A stretch of DNA of 64,000 bases. Origin: Candidatus Hydrogenedentota bacterium. GTDB taxonomy: Bacteria; Hydrogenedentota; Hydrogenedentia; Hydrogenedentales; JAEUWI01. Under the pieces are notes generated by a model. That model searched no databases. It was not told where the DNA came from and saw only the letters and a list, made by a program, of their open reading frames with translations. The DNA lies in assembly GCA_016791475.1 (NCBI GenBank), contig JAEUWI010000012.1, forward strand, positions 85,123 to 149,122, in the 5' to 3' direction. Position 1 is the first letter of the stretch. Each line of letters begins with the position of its first letter. This document shows positions 1 through 9,753 of the stretch, piece after piece. Made by a program: the position numbers and the translations under genes.

Positions 1-85
1 CAACACGCCAGACACGTATCTGCTCCATTGCCTTTACCCGAAGCCCGCGCGCATCAGGTCGTTTCAGACCACCTATCCAAACTTT

Positions 86-118
86 TGGAATCGCTCGTCC
101 AGATTCCTGGACATTCCA
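86..118. promoter_or_regulatory. Candidate upstream activator dyad for the sigma-54 promoter
   Basis: An imperfect nested dyad: TGGAAT (86-91) pairs with ATTCCA (113-118), and inside it TCCAG (98-102) pairs with CTGGA (107-111). It lies about 100 bp upstream of the -24/-12 element at 208-222, the usual distance for a bacterial enhancer-binding protein. That it binds such an activator is inference. Confidence 0.35.
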
Positions 119-207
119 CAGACACCCGTACATTGCCACGGAGATCGTTGATCGCTAAGTCACAGCATCTATGGCATTTAGGGGGATCACTGTGGGTGCC
201 AAATTCT

Positions 208-222
208 TGGCACAGGTCTTGC
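208..222 (+). promoter_or_regulatory. Sigma-54 (-24/-12) promoter
   Basis: The sequence TGGCAC, five bases, then TTGC matches the sigma-54 consensus with exactly ten bases between the invariant GG and GC. Transcription should start near 234, giving a leader of about 125 nt before the PEP-CTERM-like gene at 360. The window also encodes RpoN (46763-48190) and a sigma-54 activator (2062-3939). Control of PEP-CTERM genes by RpoN is established in other bacteria (PrsK/PrsR systems). Confidence 0.7.
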
Positions 223-359
223 CTATCTACGGCCAGGCCGGGTGCCGTCGCGCCGGGCAATCCATCGAATCGGGGAACCGTCCGGATCTCCTCTCGCCCC
301 TTGGTGTGGTGGCCGCGTCAGGGGAAGAGGTCGTTCCGGGAACCACAAGGAGTTAAAGC

Positions 360-1478
360 ATGAGAATCTTGGGAATAAAGAAGTGGGCCGTGCTTGCGGT
401 CATCCTAGCGGGCAGCATTCCCTGGGACGCGAATGCCTTGTCTTTCACCGTAACCGACCTCGGCACACTCGGCGGCAATAACAGTGGTGGATCCGATATC
501 AACGACAGCGGTCAGGTTACTGGATACAGCTATACCACGGGCAACAGCGCGGCTCACGCATTCCTGTACGATGGCACCATGCACGATCTGGGTACGCTCG
601 GCGGCACCCTTAGTGAGGGATATGGCATCAACGACAGCGGTCAGGTTACTGGATATAGCTATACCACGGGCGACAGCGCGTACCACGCGTTCCTGTACGA
701 TGGCACCATGCACGATCTGGGTACGCTCGGCGGCACCGGAAGTTCGGGAAATGGCATCAACGACAGCGGTCAGGTGGTCGGCGGTAGCTTTACCTCTGGC
801 AACAGCGCGTTCCACGCATTTCTGTACGACAGCGTGAACGGTATGCTGGATCTGGGTACGCTCGGCGGCACCTATAGTTCTGGAAGTGGCATCAACGACA
901 GCGGTCAGGTGGTCGGCTATAGCGGTACCTCGGGCAACAGCGCGTCTCACGCATTCCTGTACGATGGCAACATGCACGATTTGGGTACGCTCGGCGGCAC
1001 GTCTAGTACTGGACGTGGCATCAACGACAGTGGTCAGGTGGTCGGCGATAGCTATACCTCGGGCAACAGCGCACGGCACGCATTCCTGTACGATGGCATC
1101 ATGCACGATCTGGGTACGCTCGGCGGCACCTATAGTTATGGAAATGGTATCAACGACAGCGGTCAGGTGGTCGGCGGTAGCTATACCTCGGGCGACAGCG
1201 CGTACCACGCATTCCTGTACGACGGTGTGGACGGTATGCTGGATTTGAACGATCTCATTGATCCGCTCTCCGGTTGGACACTGGGGTATGCCCGCGATAT
1301 CAACAACTTCGGACAGATCACAGGCTATGGAACCTACAATGGCCAGACGCATGCCTTCATTCTGACGCCGGATACTCCCCCCGCTGTGGTTCCCATTCCC
1401 GCCGCCGCCCCGTTGGCGCTGCTGGGTATGGGCCTCGTGTCTGCCCTGGGCCGCAGGAGAAAGTCGGTTCAGATATAG
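360..1478 (+). CDS. Secreted HAF-repeat protein with PEP-CTERM/VPxPA-type sorting tail
   Basis: A 372-residue exported protein of the HAF-repeat family, function unknown. An N-terminal signal peptide (about residues 1-27) ends near ANA-LS. The body holds six or more repeats of about 45 residues carrying DLGTLGG, GINDSGQV and HAFLYDG. The C-terminus has a VPIPAAAP motif, a hydrophobic helix and RRRK, the layout of PEP-CTERM-type sorting signals read by exosortases, so the protein is probably anchored or released at the surface as part of the extracellular matrix. The start is fixed by AAGGAG at 347-352. A sigma-54 promoter lies upstream, and a hairpin terminator follows at 1505-1544. No exosortase gene is in this window. 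Confidence 0.85.
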   Translation: MRILGIKKWAVLAVILAGSIPWDANALSFTVTDLGTLGGNNSGGSDINDSGQVTGYSYTTGNSAAHAFLYDGTMHDLGTLGGTLSEGYGINDSGQVTGYSYTTGDSAYHAFLYDGTMHDLGTLGGTGSSGNGINDSGQVVGGSFTSGNSAFHAFLYDSVNGMLDLGTLGGTYSSGSGINDSGQVVGYSGTSGNSASHAFLYDGNMHDLGTLGGTSSTGRGINDSGQVVGDSYTSGNSARHAFLYDGIMHDLGTLGGTYSYGNGINDSGQVVGGSYTSGDSAYHAFLYDGVDGMLDLNDLIDPLSGWTLGYARDINNFGQITGYGTYNGQTHAFILTPDTPPAVVPIPAAAPLALLGMGLVSALGRRRKSVQI

Positions 1479-1504
1479 CGCTTAGATTCGGCACACCGAA
1501 TCGC

Positions 1505-1544
1505 ACCCCGGGCGATGTCGCGAGGCGTCGTCCGGGGTTGTTTT
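1505..1544 (+). terminator. Probable intrinsic terminator of the HAF/PEP-CTERM gene
   Basis: The stem ACCCCGG (1505-1511) pairs with CCGGGGT (1532-1538) and is followed by TGTTTT. It sits 26 bp after the stop codon. Confidence 0.5.
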
Positions 1545-1733
1545 CTGCAGGCGTGTCTTCCGGTCGGCCCGGCGAAATCAGTGACCACCGGTAGAACGGG
1601 TGCTATGAGAAAGGCCCCTGAAAGAGGCCGGTTAGTCCAGGTATACGTTCCGCTCACCAAGATCTATGGGGTTCATCCGGGTGAAGCGCGCGACTCAATT
1701 TCTGGCGTGCTACTCAGGACCGCAACGTTACCA

Positions 1734-1914
1734 ATCCGCGAAGCGGATGGCAGTCAATAGCCTGGGGCGTAAGCCCCAGGAACCTTGGCAACGTAGCGAT
1801 GAATCCGCGAAGCGGATGGCAAATCCGCGTCGTATTGCTCTACCATCCGCTTCGCGGATTCAAACGAATTGCGGAACGTCGACCCGGGGCTTACGCCCCG
1901 GGCTATTGACTGCC
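1734..1914. repeat. Nested inverted-repeat (BIME/MITE-like) element
   Basis: The palindrome ATCCGCGAAGCGGAT occurs at 1734-1748 and 1803-1817 and in inverted form at 1845-1859. Hairpins at 1761-1780 (CCTGGGGCGT/AAGCCCCAGG) and 1883-1902 (CCCGGGGCTT/ACGCCCCGGG) are mirror copies. The segment GGCAGTCAATAG (1749-1760) returns inverted as CTATTGACTGCC (1903-1914), so 1749-1780 and 1883-1914 form a near-perfect inverted pair. There is no coding signal. The gap 1479-2061 between two convergent genes otherwise contains only the terminator. Confidence 0.75.
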
Positions 1915-2061
1915 GCTCCTGCGGAGCTAATACGGGTTCCAGCGTGCGGAACCCGACGCAATTCATGTCCCCCGCGTTGTCACTGCGACCAATGTAACGG
2001 CGGAACGGCAGAGCCGGTGGAATAGCTTGGATTCAGGGGCGACGAGCGAGTCTGACCAGAC

Positions 2062-3935
<1,874 letters not shown>

Positions 3936-3939
<4 letters not shown>

Positions 3940-5378
3940 GGCGTCTCCAATCTCATCTGCACAGGAACAACCTTCTCCCGCCCCTCTGTAGAGCCGGGGA
4001 GAAATGTAAAAACCGTTCGTCCCTCGGCTGGGCTTCGGGCCAGGAAGTAGCCCTGGCCGCCCGTCGTAAACTGGAGGTTCGTCGGTTCCGAACCTTCAAG
4101 TCCGGGGTAGAGATCGGCCACTTGCTCGGTATGCCATTCTCCATCCACGAGTCGGGCCCACCACAGCTCTTCGCCCGTGGCGCCATCGTCCGCCGAGAAA
4201 TAGAGTCCCTGCCCATAGGCAACGAGATTGTAGGGGTCTCCCGAACCCGGGCCGGGCATCAAGTCGACAACACGACGTGTGCCGGATGGGGTGCCATCCG
4301 TAACCCAGAGTTCCTGCCCGCACGTGTCGTCTTTCGCACGAAAGAACACGTGATCACCGGCGGCAACGAAGCCATAGGGGTCGCTGTCATGGGGGCCTGG
4401 GTTGATGTCGGAGAGCAACCGGGTTCCTGCGGCCGTCCCGTCGGTGATCCACAGCTCCTTGCCATATTCTTGAGTGGAAGCCTGAAAAAGTACGCGCTCT
4501 CGCCAGGTGAAAAACTGAGAGGGCCCGGCGGATTCTGTGCCGGGCTCCAGATCCAGGAGCACGCCGAATTCCCCGGTATCTTTCTCATAGTGCCACAGCT
4601 CCCAACCGTGGGCGGAATCGGAGTTCGCAAAAATCAGGCTGGCGCCGAGCTCTGTCATGGCGCCGGCGCCATCTTCCACATCGACCAGCGTGCGAATTGC
4701 GCCTGTTGCATAGTCGTAGCGAAAAAGTAAGCAACCGCGCACCGCATCGGCATAGGCGACAACATACGCGCCTTCGGTGTCTGGCAGCACCGTTGGCGAC
4801 ATGGGCAGTGAACTCTGAACGCCGGCATAGAAATCGGACACCATGGCGGTTTGCTGCGCACTCACGGCATTGGTACACCACAGTTCCCGACCGGCGGTTA
4901 AGGTCGTGGCGTAGAACAAGATCAGTGCATCACTCGACCCGACAACGATGGGTTCGCTTCCCATGGGGCCTGGGATGATGTCCTTAATCAATTCGACGGT
5001 ACACAGGTCACTGCTGATGCTGCCCAGCCAAAGTTCCTCACCACTAACCGGGGTGCTCGCACTGAATACGAAGTCGCCTAGACCGCGCATTCGGAAATGC
5101 CGGGGATTGCTGGAGTCGGGGCCAGGCGCCAAGTCTTGCACCATGCTGGTATTGCCGTGAAGATCCACGAACCACGGCTCGCGCCCATGAACCCCGTCGT
5201 CGGCGGAGAAAACCGCCTCGTTCCCGACGACGAGCAATTCCGATACCATCGGATCGTTCGCTTGGGGCATAACGCCGCCCAACACGGTGTCCGCTTTTCG
5301 GACGGAGCCCGAAGCGAGGACAATCAGCAGCAGGCCCACCGTGACCGGCAACAGCACGGAGAGCAGGTGGGGCCCCAT
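3936..5378 (-). CDS. Membrane-anchored ELWxxDGT-repeat sensor, probably the C-terminal part of the upstream kinase
   Basis: From ATG 5378 this is 480 residues: one N-terminal transmembrane helix (LLSVLLPVTVGLLLIVLASG) followed by a propeller-like ectodomain with repeated GxELWxxDGTxxGT and DxxPGxxxSxP blocks. Such ELWxxDGT repeats are found in extracellular sensor and adhesion modules. The reading frame is open upstream to 5489 and is -1 relative to the kinase, which ends 55 nt inside this gene at 5324. Kinase, linker, transmembrane helix and ectodomain would make one standard receptor kinase if the frames were joined. Separate translation from 5378 has no good Shine-Dalgarno support. The gene is coupled by 4 nt to the FHA activator. 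Confidence 0.7.
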
Positions 5379-6328
5379 CGTTCCCAGGGGCTGGTTCCCC
5401 TGGAGGCAGGCAGGACAGGCGGGTTGTCCGGAAGGGCAACAGGCAATCGTGGGCGGTCGAGTTCTGTTGTGTCGCCGCGGTAGAGACAAGACTCCGGAGC
5501 ACCGCGCAAGGCTTCGAGGGCCGTCGCTGCACTGGACGGGCGCCCCTCTGCGTCCCGCGCGAGGAGGGAGTCAATCAGATCGGAGAATTCGCCCGAAATA
5601 TCCGCGCGAAGTGATTTCAGCGAAGGAAGCGTCGTAGAAAGTATGGCGTGCATGGTGGCCAGCGGGGTTGGGCCATGAAACGGTGCGGTGCCGGTAAGCG
5701 CCTCATACACAATTACGCCGGCCGCAAAGAGATCCCATTTAGGGGAAACGGGGCCGCCGCGCCATGCTTCCGGAGGCGTATACTGCGGCGTTCCCCACAG
5801 GGGCCCCGAGACCGGATCCGGCGCACCGCCATCGAGATTCCCATCGTAAAGCGCCCGCGCGATACCGAAGTCGGTGAGCACGAGGTGACCAGCGCGATCG
5901 ACAACAAGATTGCCCGGCTTCAGGTCGCAGTGAACTATACCCTGATCATGGCAGGCCTGCAAGGCCTCCAGTAATTGCCCCAGTAGGTCTGCCGCCTGTG
6001 TGGGGGGTAAGGGGCCGGACCGAAGCAGCGCACTCAGCGGGGTGCCTTCAACGAACTGCATTTCGATGGCAATTCCGCGTGCATGTCTGTCGACGCGATA
6101 GATTCGCACCACGTTGGGATGCTCAATCCGGGCGGATTTCTTTGCCTCCCGCTCAAACCTTGCCCGCGCATTCGCATTCTGGAGCAGGTGGGGATGCAGA
6201 AGCTTCAGGGCCACGCGCCGATCCAGCCGGGTGTCCCACGCCTCGTGGACTACGCCCATTCCCCCGGATCCAACGACCCTGAGAAGCCGGTAGGCGCCCA
6301 ATATGTCTCCTGCTGATTCCGCGTTCAT
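5324..6328 (-). CDS. Ser/Thr protein kinase (PknB-like), frame ends at the juxtamembrane region
   Basis: A Hanks-type kinase of 334 residues from ATG 6328. Visible motifs are the glycine loop GSGGMG (20-25), VALK with Lys42, HCDLKPGN with catalytic Asp135, DFG (153-155) and GTPQYTPPE (179-187). Arg of the HRD motif is replaced by Cys, making it a non-RD kinase. After a Pro-rich linker the frame ends in a Cys/Arg-rich tail of about 12 residues that reads like an out-of-frame membrane helix. The membrane helix and sensor lie in the -1 frame. The codons TGG-GGC-CCC at 5377-5369 form a G_GGC_CCC heptamer exactly where the frames must join. It heads an operon with the sensor and the FHA sigma-54 activator. 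Confidence 0.85.
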   Translation of the reverse strand: MNAESAGDILGAYRLLRVVGSGGMGVVHEAWDTRLDRRVALKLLHPHLLQNANARARFEREAKKSARIEHPNVVRIYRVDRHARGIAIEMQFVEGTPLSALLRSGPLPPTQAADLLGQLLEALQACHDQGIVHCDLKPGNLVVDRAGHLVLTDFGIARALYDGNLDGGAPDPVSGPLWGTPQYTPPEAWRGGPVSPKWDLFAAGVIVYEALTGTAPFHGPTPLATMHAILSTTLPSLKSLRADISGEFSDLIDSLLARDAEGRPSSAATALEALRGAPESCLYRGDTTELDRPRLPVALPDNPPVLPASRGTSPWERWGPTCSPCCCRSRWACC

Positions 6329-6511
6329 CGGAGAAAACTCGACAAAAAACGGATAGAATGGAGCAGAACCATGTTTACAGGCGATGCTGTCGTCCAGAAA
6401 GGCGACATCAGCGTTCCCCGAAGGTGTTACGGTCCGTCGCACTCCCCGTGCGAAGGTTCCGCGGACATTCCAACCCAATTTTGCCCTTAAAATTGGATAT
6501 CCACTGTCCAA

Positions 6512-6541
6512 ATTCTAGCACACTCCGTCCAAAGGCGGCAA
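6512..6541 (-). promoter_or_regulatory. Candidate sigma-70 promoter of the kinase operon
   Basis: TTGCCG (6541-6536), an 18-bp spacer and TAGAAT (6517-6512) on the minus strand, giving a leader of about 175 nt before ATG 6328. The intergenic region 6329-6890 separates two divergent signalling genes and contains no other convincing gene. Confidence 0.4.
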
Positions 6542-6890
6542 GACTGAATTCTTATGTAGTTACCTATCTTGTCAACGGTCGGGGCTCCGGAGCAACCTGA
6601 AGGCCTCGCCCTCCGCATTATGCGGGAGATAGATAGCGGAGAAATGGAGCCACCGATTTCTGCTGATCGTGTGGTGGCTGACTGCGCGCCCTGTGAATAT
6701 GCGGCATTGCGCGTGCAGGCCCTTCCCACGGAGGATTCGTACTATTCCCAGTGGGCCAGTGCCGGTTTGCCCGCCCCGGTCGATCCCCCCGCGTGCAAAA
6801 CCGTTTCGGATCCGCTAGAATTGCTGTGGTGGGCGCAGGCGAAGTTCCGGCGTGTCCATGATTCCAGTGTGCCGAGGCTCGTGAGAAGCG

Positions 6891-9707
6891 ATGCCGTTCC
6901 GGGGAAAGGTGGCGCTGCCGCGATTCATGAAGGTGCAGCCGACAGACGAGACTTCCAAACTCCATTGGGGCCGACCCGCGGTGGTCTTTGCCCTTTCCTT
7001 TGCATTGGCCGTTGCGCTTTGGTGGATTGAGGAGCGGAGCCATCGTGGTCGGTTGGCGCTGGAGACGCAGGTTACGGCCGAGCAGGTCGCGAGGCGCCTG
7101 TCGGACTGGATGGAGGATAGGCTGGCGCTGTCTTCTTTTCTGGCGGAGAACTGGGCGGGGGAGTACGCCTCCGACGATGCGCATTTTGAGCGGGACGCGG
7201 GAGAATTCATCCGCCGCTTTCCCGGGTTTCAGGCGATTAACTGGATCGATCCGGAGCAGGTCATTCGCGTGGTGGTGCCTTCGGAGCGCAATGCTTCGGC
7301 GCTGAACGCCAATCTTCGGGCGCACCCGAGCGCGGAGGTGCGCGATGCCCTGGATCGGGCCGGGCGGGAACGCCGGCTGGTGCGGACACCGGCACGTATT
7401 GAATTGTTGCAGGGGGGGCGCGGCTTTGCGACCTACCGCCCGATCTTCAGCGATGATGGCCAGCTCCTGGGTTATGTGAATGCCGTATTCCGGGTCAACG
7501 AACTCATCGACACCTGTCTCGGCCGTCTGCAGGTGAATCAGCGCTTCCAGTTCGCCATACGGGAGGCCAACGGGGAGCTTGTCTATCCCGTGGATGCTTC
7601 GCCCGATTTTCTCGGCGGTCCGGGCGTCGCGGTGCAGTCCGTGGACGTTGCCGATCTGCCCTGGCGGTTCTATCTGGCGCCCTCGCCGGCATACGTGCTG
7701 CAGCAGCGCTTTGCCGCGCACCATCTCATCCTGCCGGTGGGGCTTCTCGTGGCTCTGCTGCTCTCGGGTTTCGAGCGGCGATTGATCCAGCGGAAGCGCG
7801 CCCTGGAGTCGAGTCAGCAGCAGTTTCAGGACCTCTTCGAGCAGGCCCCCGTGGCGTATTTCTCCGTTGGTTCCGACGCGGTGATCGAACGGGCCAACCG
7901 GGTTGCGGAAGTCATCACGGGCCGGGCACAGGACCGGTTGGTCGGCGCGAGCCTCTATGATTTGCTGCCGGAGGACAGCGAGCCGCGCACCCGGGCCCGG
8001 CTGTGCTTCGATGCCGTTCAGCGCGGGGAGCGGGTCCGAGGCGAGGAATTGCCCCTGCTGCGGGCGGATGGTGTTGTCATCCGTACGGTGCTGTATGTGG
8101 ACGGCGTGTACGACGAGCGCGGGTCCTTCGTCATGTTTCGCATCGCCGCCGTCGACATGACCGAGCGGCACGAGGCCGAAGAGGCCCGGCTGCGCCTTTC
8201 CGCCGCCATCGATCAGGCGGAGGAGGGGGTGGTCATTGCGGGGGTTCGGGGGGAGATTCTCTATGTGAATCCCGCGGCGGGTGTGAGCGCGACGGATGGC
8301 TCTCTCGGCGATTTCCTCCGGGCCAATGGGGCCGATCCGGAGAGCATCCTGGAGGTCGAGGGGGCTGTTGCGGGCGCACTTCCCTGGCGCGGGTCCGGCC
8401 TCATTGATGGCCGCAACGGGCGCCCCACCCACGTGGTCGCGTCGCTTTCGCCCGTGCGCGATCCGAACGGCGCGGTGACCAGTTTTGTGTACATCCAGCG
8501 GGACATCACCCACGAGGCCGAACTCCAGTCCCAGCTTCAGCAGGCGCACAAGTTGGAGGCCGTGGGCCGGCTTGCCGGGGGCATTGCCCACGATTTCAAC
8601 AACATTCTACAATCGCTGCTGGGCTATGCGACCCTCGCGCGTAGAAATACGGCGAATCCGGGCGAAGTGACCGTCTGTCTGGACGAAATCGAGCGTGCGA
8701 GCCATCGGGCCGCCAATCTGGTATCGCACATCCTGGCCTTCGGACGGCAGGCCGCGGTGGACCGTCGCCCGATGCTACTCAGGCCCGTGATCGAGGAAGT
8801 GGCCGCGCTCGTACGGGGCTCTCTTCCGGAGGGCATACGCCTGGGGGTGGTCTTCGGCGATTTGCAGCATGAAGTCTGCGCGGATCCCACGCAGATCCAT
8901 CAGGTGCTGATGAACCTGGCGTCGAACGCCCTGCACGCACTTCGGGCCGGGGGCAGTCTCGACATCCGCTATGAGGCCGTGGACGTGTCCGAATCGGACC
9001 TCCAGCGCTGGCCCCTTCTTCAGCCTGGGCCGCATATGCGCCTGCGGGTGAGGGACAGCGGCGTCGGCATGGATGGGAAGACCCTGGAGCGCATTTTCGA
9101 TCCCTATTTCTCCACCCGCGAAATAGGCACGGGCACCGGGCTCGGCCTCGCCACGGTTCACGGCATCGTCGAGAATCACAAAGGCGTGATTTTCGCGGAG
9201 AGCTCGCCCGGCAACGGCGCCACGTTCACGATCCTCCTTCCGGCGTCCCCGGGCGCTGTGCCCGTGGCGGGTCCTGCGGAGACCGGGAAGGCGGTTGCGA
9301 CATCGGAGGAAGAAAGTGCGGCGAAGTTGCGCGTGCTGTACGCGGACGACGAAGCGCAGATCGTGGACAGCATGCGTCGAATCCTGGAGCGTTTCGGCTT
9401 TCATGTTTCGGGTTATACGAGCAGTCGCGCGGCGCTGGAGGCGCTGCGCAATGCACCGGCCTCTTTCGACATACTGGTCACGGATTTGACCATGCCGGAA
9501 ATGAACGGCATCGAACTGGCCGGGGCCATACTCGAGATCCGTCCCGACCTACCGGTGGTATTCTGCTCGGGCTACGGCGATACTTTTGAGCAGACTATGG
9601 CAGAGAATGCCGATCCCCGGCGTGTCTTTCTCCGAAAACCGGTGAGCGCCCGGACGCTCTCGGAGGAGATCAAGCGGCTCGCTTCACTGGCGGGCCTGAA
9701 CACATAG
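6891..9707 (+). CDS. Hybrid sensor histidine kinase: CHASE-PAS-PAS-HisKA-HATPase-REC
   Basis: A membrane-bound hybrid kinase of 938 residues. It has TM1 (about 29-46), a periplasmic CHASE-type sensor (about 60-265, with NWIDP and TYRPIF), TM2 (about 279-297) and two PAS domains (about 310-545). The HisKA box GGIAHDFNN carries His567. The HATPase domain has NLASNALHAL, DSGVGM and GTGTGLGLATV. The C-terminal receiver has phosphoacceptor Asp865 in LVTDLTMPEMNG. CHASE domains bind small extracellular molecules; the ligand here is unknown. An alternative start is ATG 6927. No DNA-binding output is present, so the receiver probably passes phosphate on or autoregulates. It is transcribed divergently from the Ser/Thr kinase operon. 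Confidence 0.88.
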   Translation: MPFRGKVALPRFMKVQPTDETSKLHWGRPAVVFALSFALAVALWWIEERSHRGRLALETQVTAEQVARRLSDWMEDRLALSSFLAENWAGEYASDDAHFERDAGEFIRRFPGFQAINWIDPEQVIRVVVPSERNASALNANLRAHPSAEVRDALDRAGRERRLVRTPARIELLQGGRGFATYRPIFSDDGQLLGYVNAVFRVNELIDTCLGRLQVNQRFQFAIREANGELVYPVDASPDFLGGPGVAVQSVDVADLPWRFYLAPSPAYVLQQRFAAHHLILPVGLLVALLLSGFERRLIQRKRALESSQQQFQDLFEQAPVAYFSVGSDAVIERANRVAEVITGRAQDRLVGASLYDLLPEDSEPRTRARLCFDAVQRGERVRGEELPLLRADGVVIRTVLYVDGVYDERGSFVMFRIAAVDMTERHEAEEARLRLSAAIDQAEEGVVIAGVRGEILYVNPAAGVSATDGSLGDFLRANGADPESILEVEGAVAGALPWRGSGLIDGRNGRPTHVVASLSPVRDPNGAVTSFVYIQRDITHEAELQSQLQQAHKLEAVGRLAGGIAHDFNNILQSLLGYATLARRNTANPGEVTVCLDEIERASHRAANLVSHILAFGRQAAVDRRPMLLRPVIEEVAALVRGSLPEGIRLGVVFGDLQHEVCADPTQIHQVLMNLASNALHALRAGGSLDIRYEAVDVSESDLQRWPLLQPGPHMRLRVRDSGVGMDGKTLERIFDPYFSTREIGTGTGLGLATVHGIVENHKGVIFAESSPGNGATFTILLPASPGAVPVAGPAETGKAVATSEEESAAKLRVLYADDEAQIVDSMRRILERFGFHVSGYTSSRAALEALRNAPASFDILVTDLTMPEMNGIELAGAILEIRPDLPVVFCSGYGDTFEQTMAENADPRRVFLRKPVSARTLSEEIKRLASLAGLNT

Positions 9708-9753
9708 CCGGTGCGCCGTGAGGCGTCCCGGCTCGACCCCTGAAGGTATTTTC

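Noticed and set aside
405..1352. Long minus-strand frame across the HAF-repeat gene
   Set aside because: It is a shadow of the repeated plus-strand gene: repetitive, without start context, while the plus strand has a signal peptide, repeats and sorting tail.
5378..5489. Sensor gene starting at TTG 5489
   Set aside because: The residues before 5378 are Arg/Pro/Cys-rich and are the out-of-frame reading of the kinase linker; no Shine-Dalgarno supports a start there.
6618..8591. 657-codon minus-strand open frame
   Set aside because: It lies antisense to the CHASE-type hybrid kinase, whose domains are all in place; the long frame reflects high GC.
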